The notes under the pieces: generated by a model
What the model was told of the DNA's origin: nothing
Database searches by the model: none
Seen by the model: only the letters and a program-made list of their open reading frames with translations
Position numbers and translations under genes: made by a program
Assembly: GCF_000177635.2 (NCBI RefSeq)
Contig: NC_014836.1
Coordinates: forward strand, 62,001 to 126,000
DNA length: 64,000 bases
From: Desulfurispirillum indicum S5
Lineage (GTDB): Bacteria; Chrysiogenota; Chrysiogenetes; Chrysiogenales; Chrysiogenaceae
Direction of reading: 5' to 3'
Shown here: one piece after another, positions 33,613 to 42,510 of the stretch
Numbering within the stretch: the first letter of the stretch is position 1
Layout: every line of letters starts with the position of its first letter

Positions 33613-34842
33613 ATGCGCATAGTGCCCATTGATAAGCTGGAGCCAGGTATGGTGATGGGGGAGCAAATTGAAGTCGCGGGCCAGATCATGCTGGCACGCG
33701 GTGTCGAACTGACTCCGACCTACATCAGTAAACTCCAGCAGATGGATATGGGCGAACTGGTGATCGATGACGAAGCCAGCAAAGACATTGAGTTGCAGAC
33801 CACCGTCAACGCGGAAATTCATCGCAAGGGCACCCACCTTGTCAAGGAAGCGTTCGAAGAGACCCAGAGTGTTCTGCAGAGCATTCAACAGGAAAGTGAC
33901 AGCTCCGTGGAGGAGGTACTCCAGAACAGCAAGTTCACCGGATACCTGAAGACGGCGACCGCCTTCAGCCGAGTCATGGAGTACACCGAGGTTCTGCTCA
34001 ACGATATCCTCATGTCCGACTCCGGCATCTCGCTCAACAGCATCAAGCAGTACGACAGTCATATGTTTCAGCACTCTGTTGACGTTTCCGCCATGGCCAT
34101 CGCCATCGGCAAGCACCTGCAGCTTCCCGAGCGTCACCTGGAAGACCTCGCCCTGGGGTGCCTGCTGCACGATATCGGCAAGATTGCCATTCCCCGGAAA
34201 ATTCTCGACAAGTCGCCATCACAGATGACCAAAGACGAGCGGGCCATCGTGAAAATTCACACCATGCTGGGGCGGCGCATACTCCTGAATAACTCCCGGC
34301 TTTCTCAGCGGGTGCGCGCCATCACTGTAGTGACTCAGCACCATGAATATCATGATGGCAGCGGCTTTCCCCACCGGTTAAAAGGGTCGGAAGTCGCCTG
34401 GTCCCTGAAGAATAACAAGCACACCACCGGCATCTCCCATCTGGCGGAAATCGCCAATATCGCCAATACGTTTGACAATCTCACCAGCGGCGTCGGTACC
34501 CGGAAAAAACCCCTCAGCTATCTGGACGCCTCGTACCTGATGGTCAATCGCATGTTCAACCGCTTTCACCCCGTGTATCTCAATGCGTTTCTGCGTATCC
34601 TCAACGTCTTTGCCGCCGGCTCCAATGTGCAGCTCTACGAAGGCAAATATAAAGGCTATGTGGGTACCGTGGTGCGCGCGGAAGCCAATAATCGGCTCAG
34701 CCCGGTAGTGAGACTCTTTTTTGATGACCGCCAGCAGCGCCTGCCTCGCCCCATTGACGTGGACCTCTCACGGGAGACTGGCATGAGCCTTCAGCGCAAA
34801 TCCCTCAAAGAGCTCAATGAGATTAAGATAGAGTTGCTGTAG
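33613..34842 (+). CDS. HD-GYP domain protein (probable c-di-GMP phosphodiesterase)
   Basis: 409 residues. N-terminal DUF3391-like region (about 1-60: VPIDKLEPGMVMGEQI), helical linker (60-145), HD-GYP domain (about 150-330) with FQHSVDVSAMAIAIG, LLHDIGKIAIP and HHEYHDGSGFP (the GYP triad reads GFP), and a C-terminal strand domain (about 335-409: YEGKYKGYVGTVVRAE). The HD and HHExxDGxG metal ligands are all present, so hydrolysis of c-di-GMP to GMP or pGpG is likely. There is no receiver or membrane helix. It may oppose the GGDEF protein at 7698-9629. Confidence 0.9.
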   Translation: MRIVPIDKLEPGMVMGEQIEVAGQIMLARGVELTPTYISKLQQMDMGELVIDDEASKDIELQTTVNAEIHRKGTHLVKEAFEETQSVLQSIQQESDSSVEEVLQNSKFTGYLKTATAFSRVMEYTEVLLNDILMSDSGISLNSIKQYDSHMFQHSVDVSAMAIAIGKHLQLPERHLEDLALGCLLHDIGKIAIPRKILDKSPSQMTKDERAIVKIHTMLGRRILLNNSRLSQRVRAITVVTQHHEYHDGSGFPHRLKGSEVAWSLKNNKHTTGISHLAEIANIANTFDNLTSGVGTRKKPLSYLDASYLMVNRMFNRFHPVYLNAFLRILNVFAAGSNVQLYEGKYKGYVGTVVRAEANNRLSPVVRLFFDDRQQRLPRPIDVDLSRETGMSLQRKSLKELNEIKIELL

Positions 34843-34847
34843 CGACT

Positions 34848-35990
34848 TCAGCGGATGTGGCGGGGGATGCGTACCAGGAAACAGGCTCCCTCTGGGCCGT
34901 TTTCGGCTCGAATTGTTCCGCCTGACTTCTCCTCAATGATTGTCCTGGCCAGCGAGAGCCCGATGCCCGTGCCCTTATCAGGTTTTGTGCTGAAAAACGG
35001 CTCAAAAATCCTGTCTGGCAGAAGTTCCACCGGGATGCCTCCACCATTGTCTCGAATACTGATGGTCAGCATCGATTCATCAGGTTCCACCTTGATGGCA
35101 ATGTGCCCATCGTGCCTTTGCTGCTCCTGGAAGATATCCAGTGCATTATTGATGATATTGAGGACTACCTGCTTGAACTCACTGGGGTACCCCCTGGAAT
35201 AGAGGAGGGGTTCACTGGCAGAAATCTCCAGAGTGGCCTTGGCTTTGAGCAACTGGCCTTGAAGAAGGTCGCGAACGGTGGCGATAGCATCGCTGACATG
35301 AAAGATCTCCTGCTCCCGTGATGGCAGGTAGAAGTCACGAAAATCGTTCATGGTTTGGCTCATGAAGCGAATTTGTTGCATGACTTGCTCCACATGGGAG
35401 TTCAGATTCTCCCGTGTCAGTGTCCCCTGATCGAGCAGCAGGGGAAGGGTCTGTGTCATCAGGGCAATGGCATTGACCGGCTGCTGCCATTGATGGGCGA
35501 TGGCACCCACCATCGCTCCGACTTCAGCCAGCTTGGCCTGCTGGATCAGTATGGCTTGCTGATACTCCGTCTGCTTCTGGAGCGTTTTCAGTTCGCTTAC
35601 ATCCGCCGCTGTAGTGATTTTGTATGCATGGCCACCTGGCGTGACAAGCCTTCCCGCAGTGGCATAAATATCAATATCTCGGCCGCTGCGGTGTCGCACC
35701 GTCCAGTGCTGGGCGATTTCGTCCACTCGCCCACTGAGAAAGTCGTCATGGAGCTTTTCCAGACGCTCGTGGTCACCTGGAGGCACCACCAGCGTAAAAG
35801 GCTTCCCGAGCAGCTCCGCCTCCGTGTAGCCGTAAAGATCGCAGTATGCCCTGTTGACCTTGACATAACGGTAGCTGCTGTCGGTGATGCAAATGCCCAG
35901 CTGGGCAGATTCAAAAACACCCTGCAGAATCTGAAGCGTTGTCAGCTCGCTTTGCTGGTCAATTGGTTGAAGAAAATCATTGTGTGGCAT
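34848..35990 (-). CDS. Soluble PAS sensor histidine kinase
   Basis: 380 residues, no membrane helix. PAS/PAC domain (about 20-135: GICITDSSYRYVKVNRAYCDLYGY, HRSGRDIDIYA), HisKA variant with GAIAHQWQQPVNAIA (phosphoacceptor His166) and HATPase (about 260-378: NIINNALDIF, DNGGGIP, FFSTKPDKGTGIGLS). The HQW(Q/R)QP-type H box is shared with the kinase at 51401-53374, so they are paralogues in the same subfamily. No response regulator is adjacent; it is an orphan. The stop is 5 bp from the convergent HD-GYP stop. The Shine-Dalgarno sequence is weak. Confidence 0.88.
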   Translation of the reverse strand: MPHNDFLQPIDQQSELTTLQILQGVFESAQLGICITDSSYRYVKVNRAYCDLYGYTEAELLGKPFTLVVPPGDHERLEKLHDDFLSGRVDEIAQHWTVRHRSGRDIDIYATAGRLVTPGGHAYKITTAADVSELKTLQKQTEYQQAILIQQAKLAEVGAMVGAIAHQWQQPVNAIALMTQTLPLLLDQGTLTRENLNSHVEQVMQQIRFMSQTMNDFRDFYLPSREQEIFHVSDAIATVRDLLQGQLLKAKATLEISASEPLLYSRGYPSEFKQVVLNIINNALDIFQEQQRHDGHIAIKVEPDESMLTISIRDNGGGIPVELLPDRIFEPFFSTKPDKGTGIGLSLARTIIEEKSGGTIRAENGPEGACFLVRIPRHIR

Positions 35991-36112
35991 GGTATTCCCG
36001 CATCCCCTGCATGGCAGAAACTGTTATGATGTGGCCTGGTTGACGAGGAGTAACCGTCCTGAAAGACAGTGGAAGCCCGTGGTCAAATAAAAAGTCAAAA
36101 CGATGTGTAGAA

Positions 36113-36139
36113 AAGGCCTCCGGAAAATCCGGAGGCCTT
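36113..36139 (-). terminator. Terminator of tRNA-Ser
   Basis: Perfect 12-bp stem AAGGCCTCCGGA / TCCGGAGGCCTT with a 3-nt loop; on the minus strand it ends in TTTTC, about 20 nt after the tRNA 3' end. Confidence 0.8.
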
Positions 36140-36160
36140 ATTTGCATGGTGCGCAGAAAA

Positions 36161-36254
36161 TGGCGGAGAGCGAGGGATTCGAACCCTCGATACCGCTATT
36201 AGCAGTATACTCGCTTAGCAGGCGAGCGCCTTCGACCTACTCGGCCAGCTCTCC
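36161..36254 (-). tRNA. tRNA-Ser (GCU anticodon)
   Basis: 94 nt including the encoded CCA. Acceptor stem GGAGAGC / GCTCTCC, D arm with GCCGAGTAGGTCGAAGGC, anticodon stem CTCGC-GCGAG with loop CTGCTAA (anticodon GCT, reading AGC/AGU), a long variable arm (TACTGC-TAATA-GCGGTA) that marks class II serine tRNA, and T arm GAGGGTTCGAATCCCTC. It stands alone between the PAS kinase and amt. Confidence 0.97.
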
Positions 36255-36314
36255 GTTGAAATGGCTTGTTCAAGCCGGTTGACAACTTACTGCATCGTTC
36301 CTGAAAAGGCAAGC

Positions 36315-36345
36315 AAAAATCCCCGGCCGGAGGCCGGGGATTTTT
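36315..36345 (-). terminator. Terminator of amt
   Basis: Perfect 14-bp stem (36315-36328 with 36332-36345) around GGA, flanked by A5 and T5, so it works on either strand. It lies 25 bp past the amt stop. Confidence 0.85.
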
Positions 36346-36370
36346 ATCTGGTGGGTGATGGGCAGAGGGA

Positions 36371-37588
36371 TCAGAGAATCTTCTGAGAGCCTTTGCCGAA
36401 TTCGGGATAGGCTTCCAGGCCGCACTCGTGCATATCCAGACCTTCCACTTCCACTTCTTCGTCGACACGGATGCCCATGGTGACTTTGAGGATCATCCAG
36501 ACGATGAAGGAGGCGATGAAGACAAAGCCACCGATGAGAATGATGCCCTTGAGCTGGTCGATCAGGGTTACTTCGGCGTTGAAGATGGCCACGGCCAGGG
36601 TTCCCCAGATGCCGCAGACAAGGTGTACGGAGAGGGCGCCCACGGGGTCGTCGATGCGTACTTTATCGAAGGCGGGTACGGCGATGACGACGAGGATGGC
36701 GGAGACAGTACCAATGATGATGGCTGCCCATGGAGCCACGTCGGGGCCGGCGGTGATGCCCACCAGTCCACCCAGGGCGCCGTTGAGAACCATGGTGGTG
36801 TCAACTTTCTGGTAGATAATTCGTGTCAGAATGGCGGCTACGATAGCGCCGGTGGCGGCAGCGGTGTTGGTGGATGCCACGACCAGGCCGATCTCGTCGG
36901 CCAGCTCAGCGCTGTGCATGGCCAGGGCGGAGCCGCCGTTGAAGCCAAACCAGCCAAACCACAGCAGGAAGGTTCCCAGGGTTGCCAGGGGGATGTTGGA
37001 GCCGGGGATGGCGCGAATCTTGCCGCCTTCGTACTTCCCTTTGCGTGCGCCGAGCAGCAGGACACCAGCCAGAGCGGCCCAGCCGCCAACGGAGTGAACG
37101 ATGGTGGAGCCAGCGTAGTCAGAGAAACCTTCCAGGAACTCCAGGGACTCGCCCCAGGTCCAGTGGCCCTGGATGGGATAGATGATTGCGGTCAAAATAA
37201 GTACAAAGATCAGGAAGGGCCAGAGTTTGATGCGCTCGGCCACGGTTCCGGAGATGACCGATGCTGCGGTAGCTACGAAAACCATTTGGAAAAAGAAGTC
37301 GGCGTAGACGGAGTGGCTGTCATATTCAATGCCACTGAGGAAGGCGCCGCTGCCCATAAAGGCATTGCCGTCGCCATACATGATGTTGTAGCCCACAATG
37401 TAGTAAGCCACGGATGCGATGGAAAAAATGAGAACGTTCTTGGTCATGATGGTGGCCGTATTTTTGGAGCGGGTCAGCCCCGATTCCAGCATGGCAAAAC
37501 CACATGCCATGATCATGACCAGGATGCCTGCAAAGACCATCAAAAATGAATCCAGTATGAAAGGGAGTTCAAGCACAATACCTTCCAC
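36371..37588 (-). CDS. amt: Ammonium transporter Amt
   Basis: 405 residues from the GTG at 37588, which has GGAGG 7 nt upstream; the frame extends to 37630 without support. Eleven membrane helices are expected. Key features: FMVFAGILVMIMACGFAMLE-like start in pieces (ACGFAMLESG), KNVLIFSIAS, the pore twin histidines in GSTIVHSVGGW and GALSVHLVCGIWG, and LWFGWFGFNGGSAL. It conducts NH4+/NH3 under nitrogen limitation. No glnK (PII) gene is adjacent, which is unusual for bacterial amt. Expression is probably sigma-54 dependent (site at 37638-37652) under the divergent activator. Confidence 0.94.
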   Translation of the reverse strand: MEGIVLELPFILDSFLMVFAGILVMIMACGFAMLESGLTRSKNTATIMTKNVLIFSIASVAYYIVGYNIMYGDGNAFMGSGAFLSGIEYDSHSVYADFFFQMVFVATAASVISGTVAERIKLWPFLIFVLILTAIIYPIQGHWTWGESLEFLEGFSDYAGSTIVHSVGGWAALAGVLLLGARKGKYEGGKIRAIPGSNIPLATLGTFLLWFGWFGFNGGSALAMHSAELADEIGLVVASTNTAAATGAIVAAILTRIIYQKVDTTMVLNGALGGLVGITAGPDVAPWAAIIIGTVSAILVVIAVPAFDKVRIDDPVGALSVHLVCGIWGTLAVAIFNAEVTLIDQLKGIILIGGFVFIASFIVWMILKVTMGIRVDEEVEVEGLDMHECGLEAYPEFGKGSQKIL

Positions 37589-37637
37589 GACTTCACCTCC
37601 ACGTAAAGTAATAAAATTGCGATATGCCACTGTCAGA

Positions 37638-37652
37638 GCAACTGGCGTGCCA
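37638..37652 (-). promoter_or_regulatory. Sigma-54 (-24/-12) promoter of amt
   Basis: Minus strand reads TGGCACG-CCAG-TTGC, a full match to the core TGGCACG-N4-TTGC consensus, with GG at -24 and GC at -12. The predicted start is near 37626, about 38 nt before the GTG start codon. Confidence 0.85.
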
Positions 37653-37679
37653 AAAGATAAAGTATTGCTTTATTGAGAT

Positions 37680-37740
37680 TTGTCGTGTAGATTGACAATG
37701 ACAAAAATAACAAAAAAACCATGAGTGACAAAAATGACAA
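37680..37740. promoter_or_regulatory. Probable activator-binding repeats between amt and its activator gene
   Basis: An inverted repeat TTGTC-N9-GACAA spans 37680-37698. Two direct repeats TGACAAAAAT-A/G-ACA follow at about 37699-37711 and 37726-37738, the second overlapping the start of the activator gene. They lie 28-90 bp upstream of the amt -24 element, a suitable place for enhancer sites and for autorepression of the activator. Confidence 0.45.
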
Positions 37741-39233
37741 GCGAATGGCTCTTTCTGAGGTCGGCGGTGGATATCATCCATTCCGGCCGCAATATCAAGA
37801 TGGGAATCAATACGACCCTGCAGATGATGTCGGAATACTTTGACTTCCGCTTTCCCTCCCTGTTTCTGAAGGACATGGTCACCGGTCAGTATGGGCTGGA
37901 GATCAGCCCTGAGATCCCCTCCAGGGAAAAGTCCCGTATTTCCGAACGCATGAACCAGTGGCGTTATCACCGCAGCATCAATTCCGCCTCGGTGGTTATT
38001 CTGGGTGAGGAGGAGGATGATTTTGACGATAACCCCTTCGCGCCGTACCTGGGGGAGGCGCCCCTGCGCTTCTTTGTGATGGTGGCCATCGAGGAGCCAT
38101 CCAAGACCCTGCCCCTCTCATTTTTTACCTTCTTCTGCCGCGATATGTACGCGTTGAACCGGCGCATTGATGTGTTGCGCACGGTGGGGCGGGTGCTCTA
38201 TTTCTCTCTGAATTCCTACGGCTATCGCCTCAATGTCAGCGATGAGCCTCACCGGCGTCCCATTCCGGCGGTGCTGGATGGAGTTATCGGGAAATCCACA
38301 GCCATGCGCGAAGTGGCTGATCTGGTGCAGAAGGTGGCTGCCAGCCGTGCCAGTGTGCTGATTACCGGAGAATCGGGGACGGGGAAAGAGCTGATTGCCC
38401 AGGCTATCCATAAACTTTCTATCCGTTCCAACAGTCCTTTTGTAGCGGTAAACTGCGCGGCTCTTTCCCACACGGTACTGGAGAGCGAGCTTTTCGGACA
38501 TGAAAAAGGGGCGTTCACCGGTGCCATGAACCGGCGCATCGGGCGCTTTGAAAAGGCAGATGGCGGAACGCTCTTTCTGGATGAAATTGGCGAGGTTTCT
38601 GCCGAGTTCCAGAGCAAACTGCTGCGTGTCTTGCAGGAGGGGGAGTTTGAGCGGGTTGGTGGCAACGAGACCATCAAGGTGGACGTGCGCATCATCTGCG
38701 CCACCAATCAGGATCTTCACCGCGCTGTACTGGAAAAGCGCTTTCGCGAAGATCTCTACTACCGGGTCAATGTGGTAAATATCACCATGCCGCCGCTGCG
38801 GGAGCGCGCGGGCGATGTGGCGCTGCTGGCCCAGCATTTTCTGGAGAAAATCAACGAGGATAATAATACGGATATCAGTATTCATTCACATGATATTGGC
38901 CTGCTGGACTCCTACCCGTGGAAGGGCAATGTGCGGGAACTGCAGAACGCGGTCTTTCGAGCCTTCCTGGAGCAGAAGCAGGGGTATGCCAATTTCCGCT
39001 TCCTTCAGTACAGCGGGCGCAGTGAGGAGCCACTTCCCAGCAGCAGTTCCCGAGTCGCTCCATTGGCGCCTGCCATTGTGGAAAGCCGCCGGGAGTACGA
39101 GCGACGCAAGATCGAGGAGGCCTTGCAGGCCACCAAGGGAGTGCAGACGGAAGCAGCCCATATTCTGGGAATCAGCCCGAGGCAGCTGCGCTATCGCATC
39201 AGCAAGTATGGCATTCCGGTGCGGAAGTTCTGA
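37734..39233 (+). CDS. NifA/NtrC-family sigma-54-dependent activator
   Basis: 499 residues from the ATG at 37734 (a GTG at 37725 is an alternative; neither has a good Shine-Dalgarno sequence). N-terminal GAF-like sensory region (about 1-175), AAA+ domain (about 190-420) with [15 protein letters not shown] (Walker A), [13 protein letters not shown] (the GAFTGA sigma-54 contact loop), [11 protein letters not shown] (Walker B) and the arginine-finger region, then a Fis-type HTH (about 455-495: [26 protein letters not shown]). The absence of a receiver and the GAF domain recall NifA. Divergent from amt and its sigma-54 promoter, it is the obvious candidate activator, possibly sensing nitrogen status through GAF. 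Confidence 0.92.
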   Translation: MTSEWLFLRSAVDIIHSGRNIKMGINTTLQMMSEYFDFRFPSLFLKDMVTGQYGLEISPEIPSREKSRISERMNQWRYHRSINSASVVILGEEEDDFDDNPFAPYLGEAPLRFFVMVAIEEPSKTLPLSFFTFFCRDMYALNRRIDVLRTVGRVLYFSLNSYGYRLNVSDEPHRRPIPAVLDGVIGKSTAMREVADLVQKVAASRASVLITGESGTGKELIAQAIHKLSIRSNSPFVAVNCAALSHTVLESELFGHEKGAFTGAMNRRIGRFEKADGGTLFLDEIGEVSAEFQSKLLRVLQEGEFERVGGNETIKVDVRIICATNQDLHRAVLEKRFREDLYYRVNVVNITMPPLRERAGDVALLAQHFLEKINEDNNTDISIHSHDIGLLDSYPWKGNVRELQNAVFRAFLEQKQGYANFRFLQYSGRSEEPLPSSSSRVAPLAPAIVESRREYERRKIEEALQATKGVQTEAAHILGISPRQLRYRISKYGIPVRKF

Positions 39234-39297
39234 CAGGCCGTGGAAAACCTTCACCATGGGGCGTAACTTTGTTCCGTAATCATTTGGCCGAGTGTGC

Positions 39298-39831
39298 TTA
39301 CGGGTGCCTGAGGTGGGGGAGCTGCTCCAGCACAAAATCCAGCACCGCTGATGGCGTATCCAGATCCAGCAGGGGCAGCTGGCTGGCTTCCAGGCGGGTG
39401 TGATCTTCCGCGGGGGCCGCTATGGCGATGATGTGCTGGATATGCCCGTAGAGGGGGGCTTTGCCATTGGCACTGCGGAAAATCTCGACTTTCGGGTGGG
39501 GACTGCTCTTGTGTCCTTCAATGATGATGAGATCTTCGTCGGTGAAGTATGCCAGCAGCGCCTCCAGTGGCGCTGGCTGCGCTGTGCGCTTCTGGATGGC
39601 CACCAGCTGGTCACTGGAAATGAGGGTGGTGGTTGCTCCGGCTTCCCGAAAGCGCCAGGAGTCCTTGCCGGGCTTGTCGATGTCAAAGCGGTGGGCGTCG
39701 TGCTTGATGACGCCCACTTTCAGTCCGCGATGGCTGAGTTGCTGCACCAGTTTTTCGATCAGTGTGGTTTTGCCTGAGCCCGAGGTGCCGGTAAAGCCAA
39801 TGACGGGGATATTACTGGCGTTCAAATACAC
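39298..39831 (-). CDS. mobB: Molybdopterin-guanine dinucleotide biosynthesis protein MobB
   Basis: 177 residues from a GTG at 39831, overlapping the moaC end by 20 nt. P-loop [18 protein letters not shown], the MobB motif [20 protein letters not shown], and [19 protein letters not shown]. MobB is a GTP-binding helper for MobA, which attaches GMP to molybdopterin. No mobA is in the window. Last gene of the long minus-strand operon starting at birA. Confidence 0.93.
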   Translation of the reverse strand: MYLNASNIPVIGFTGTSGSGKTTLIEKLVQQLSHRGLKVGVIKHDAHRFDIDKPGKDSWRFREAGATTTLISSDQLVAIQKRTAQPAPLEALLAYFTDEDLIIIEGHKSSPHPKVEIFRSANGKAPLYGHIQHIIAIAAPAEDHTRLEASQLPLLDLDTPSAVLDFVLEQLPHLRHP

Positions 39832-40279
39832 CGGATTTTCCGCCTGCTTTATAGAGAAGCCTGATGTTGGTGATTTCCATGGCCCGGTCGACGGCCTTGC
39901 ACATGTCGTAGATGGTCGAGGCGGCTATGGATGCGGCCACGACGGCTTCCACTTCAATGCCGGTCTTGTAGGTGGTGCGCAGTTCGGTGGTAATGATCAC
40001 GCGCTCATCCTGAACCTCAAAGTCCACGCTGACTCCCTCAATGGGGATGGGGTGGCACATGGGGATCAGGTCTGAAGTGCGCTTGGCGGCCATGATTCCG
40101 GCAACCCGGGCGACGCCGAGTACATCCCCCTTCTTGTGAGTGCCCTGGCGGATCATCTCGATGGTTTGCGGTTGGGCGATGACGGTGGCGGTGGCGCGGG
40201 CGACGCGCACGGTATCCTCCTTGCGGGAAACGTCCACCATGATGGCGTTGCCCTGCTGGTCGAAGTGTGTCAGTTCCAT
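39812..40279 (-). CDS. moaC: Cyclic pyranopterin monophosphate synthase MoaC
   Basis: 155 residues. Typical Moa[52 protein letters not shown] (in parts: [12 protein letters not shown]) and [27 protein letters not shown], with the conserved Lys and Asp near AVDRAMEI. It converts the MoaA product 3',8-cH2GTP into cPMP. Starts 22 bp after moaA; overlaps mobB. Confidence 0.96.
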   Translation of the reverse strand: MELTHFDQQGNAIMVDVSRKEDTVRVARATATVIAQPQTIEMIRQGTHKKGDVLGVARVAGIMAAKRTSDLIPMCHPIPIEGVSVDFEVQDERVIITTELRTTYKTGIEVEAVVAASIAASTIYDMCKAVDRAMEITNIRLLYKAGGKSGVFERQ

Positions 40280-40301
40280 AAATCCTCCTCCGGAAGCGCG
40301 G

Positions 40302-41279
40302 TTATCCTCCGATACGCGTCATATTGCGTGATCCTCGGTACATATCGTCAATTTCTGTCACCTTGCCGCCTGCCACTTGCAGGAAGTATGCCCTGAGCTC
40401 GGCATCACTGCAGTTCTGCTGGCGTAGCATGGGCAGGAAGTCGTGTTCCTGCTTGGAGAAGAGGCAGGTTTTTATTTTGCCGTCGGCGGTAATGCGCAGG
40501 CGGTTGCAGGTGTGGCAGAAGTGCTCGGTCATAGGGGAGATAAAGCCGAAGGTGCCCCGGCCGCCGACAATGCGGAACATGCGGGCGGTGGAGTAGCGTT
40601 CCTGATCAAGGGGCTCGATGGAAAAGCGATTTTTCACCTGGGAGAGCATTTCCGCCACGCTGACCAGCTGGTCGGTATTGTAGCGATCACGGATTCCCAC
40701 CGGCATGTACTCGATAAAGCGTACGCTGATGTCTTCATGTTCCGTGAGGGCGACAAAGTCGGCAATTTCGTCGTCGTTGATACCGCGTATGGCCACGGCG
40801 TTGATCTTGATGGGCACCAGTCCATTCTCCTGGGCGGCCTGGATGCCCTTCCATACCTGTTCGAAGCTATCCACTCCCGTGATGCTGGCAAAGCGTTCCG
40901 GATGCAGGGAGTCCAGACTGATATTGACCCGCTTCAGACCACATTCCCGCAGCAGCCCGGCAAACCGGGGCAGGAGCACGCCGTTGGTGGTCATGGCGAT
41001 ATCTGAAAAGCCGATGGCGCTGATTTGACGAATAAGCTTGCCGATACCTCGGCGGGCCAGGGGCTCACCGCCGGTGATGCGTACCTTGCTGACGCCCAGG
41101 CCATGGAGCAGATTCAGAACGCGAATAATCTCCTCCGGTGTCAGGAGCTGGTCTTTGGTGGCGTGGCAGATGCCGTCCTCCGGGACGCAGTAGAAACACT
41201 TGAGGTTGCAGCGATCCGTGACGCTGATGCGTACGTAGGTAATGGGGTTGCCTTGGGAGTCCAGGAGCTGTTGTGTCAT
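40302..41279 (-). CDS. moaA: GTP 3',8-cyclase MoaA (radical SAM)
   Basis: 325 residues from the ATG at 41279 with AGGA upstream; a longer frame to 41522 is antisense noise inside moeA. Radical SAM cluster CNLKCFYC near residue 25, [10 protein letters not shown], and the second cluster region [20 protein letters not shown] near the C-terminus, which ends in RIGG (the conserved GG tail required for activity). First step of molybdenum cofactor synthesis from GTP. Lies 10 bp after moeA. Confidence 0.96.
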   Translation of the reverse strand: MTQQLLDSQGNPITYVRISVTDRCNLKCFYCVPEDGICHATKDQLLTPEEIIRVLNLLHGLGVSKVRITGGEPLARRGIGKLIRQISAIGFSDIAMTTNGVLLPRFAGLLRECGLKRVNISLDSLHPERFASITGVDSFEQVWKGIQAAQENGLVPIKINAVAIRGINDDEIADFVALTEHEDISVRFIEYMPVGIRDRYNTDQLVSVAEMLSQVKNRFSIEPLDQERYSTARMFRIVGGRGTFGFISPMTEHFCHTCNRLRITADGKIKTCLFSKQEHDFLPMLRQQNCSDAELRAYFLQVAGGKVTEIDDMYRGSRNMTRIGG

Positions 41280-41289
41280 GGCATGCTTC

Positions 41290-42510
41290 CTACAGCAGCT
41301 GCAGGGCAAAGGGCATGCCCCGCAGTCGCGTGCCCCGCGGGGCATTGCCGATATCTTCCGGGAAGATGACCAGGCCGTCGGCGTTGGCGAAGGGGATAAA
41401 GTGGGAGGACTTCTGGTTTTCGCCGCCCCGGGCGTGCCAGTGTCCGTTGACCAGATCGAAGTTGGCACGGTTGAACACCAGGTGCCCCTGGCGGGAGCGC
41501 ATGTCATTATCCAGCTCCACATCCACTTCGACGGGGTGATGGTCAGGGCGCCCCATGATTCGCTTCAGAGCCGGAACAACGTAGACCAGCATCACCGTGA
41601 AGAAGGCTGAAGGGTAGCCGGGCAGGCCGAAAAGAACCTGCTTGCCACGGGAGGCGAAGAGCAGGGGGCCACCGGGCCTGATGGCGGTACGGGTAAAGTG
41701 CAGGTTGACATCCAGGCTCTGGAAGATGGGTTTGACAAAGTCATATTTCCCCATGGAGACACCACCGGAAGTCAGCACTACGTCGCACTCCTCCATGGCC
41801 AGCCTGATGGTGGTGGCAATCTGCTCGCGGCTGTCCTGCACCATGCCGTAGCTTGTGCAGGGAATCCCCATGGCCTGCAGGATGTACTGGGCGGTGTACT
41901 GGTTGGTGTTGCGTACCTTTCCCCTCTGGTGGGGGCTGTGGCTCTCAAGGAGTTCATCGCCGGTGACGATGATGCCCACCCGGGGTTTGCGGTAGACGGA
42001 CAGATGGGTGGCACCCAGGTAGTGGATCAGGGGCATGCGTGCCCAGTTGAGCCAGGTGCCGGCTTTCAGGGCGATGTCTTCTCCATGGGCCTCTTCACCG
42101 GGCTGGCAGATATTCTCCTGGGAGCCGTACTCCTGGGAGAGGGCGATATGGTCTCCCTCCTGGACGGCGTCCTCGACGCGCACCACGAAGCCGCTGTTTT
42201 CCGGAACTTCGGCTCCGGTCATCACGTGAATGGCTTTGCCGGAAGTCAGGGTGGTGGAAAACCGGTGGCCGGCTCCCACCTGCTCCTGCACGGTAAAGTG
42301 CCGCACGCCATTGAGGCGATCTTCCTCGCTGATGGCAAAGCCGTCCACAGCAGCTTTTTTCACGTCGGGATAGGCGTGGTGGGTGAGAACATCACGGGCC
42401 AGCACGTGGTCTTGAGCCTCGTTGTGGGGCAGGGAGACCACCTCCAGGGGCGCGGTATGCCTGGCGATGAGTTCCGATGCCTGGGGGAAGGGAATATGGT
42501 GCAAGCTCAT
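41290..42510 (-). CDS. moeA: Molybdopterin molybdenumtransferase MoeA
   Basis: 406 residues from the ATG at 42510, overlapping the upstream stop by 4 nt. MoeA domains: AYPDVKKAAVDGFAI, MTGAEVPENSGFVVRVED, the MoCF domain GIIVTGDELLE and VVLTSGGVSMGKYDFVKP, then RPGGPLLFASRGKQVLFGLPGYPSAFFTV, and the C-terminal beta domain. It inserts molybdate into adenylylated molybdopterin. Second MoCF-fold protein in the operon, after the upstream 345-residue one. Confidence 0.95.
   Translation of the reverse strand: MSLHHIPFPQASELIARHTAPLEVVSLPHNEAQDHVLARDVLTHHAYPDVKKAAVDGFAISEEDRLNGVRHFTVQEQVGAGHRFSTTLTSGKAIHVMTGAEVPENSGFVVRVEDAVQEGDHIALSQEYGSQENICQPGEEAHGEDIALKAGTWLNWARMPLIHYLGATHLSVYRKPRVGIIVTGDELLESHSPHQRGKVRNTNQYTAQYILQAMGIPCTSYGMVQDSREQIATTIRLAMEECDVVLTSGGVSMGKYDFVKPIFQSLDVNLHFTRTAIRPGGPLLFASRGKQVLFGLPGYPSAFFTVMLVYVVPALKRIMGRPDHHPVEVDVELDNDMRSRQGHLVFNRANFDLVNGHWHARGGENQKSSHFIPFANADGLVIFPEDIGNAPRGTRLRGMPFALQLL

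Noticed and set aside
36428-37549. 373-codon open frame on the plus strand rich in Asp, His and Gly
   Set aside because: Shadow of amt on the other strand; composition reflects complement of membrane-helix codons.
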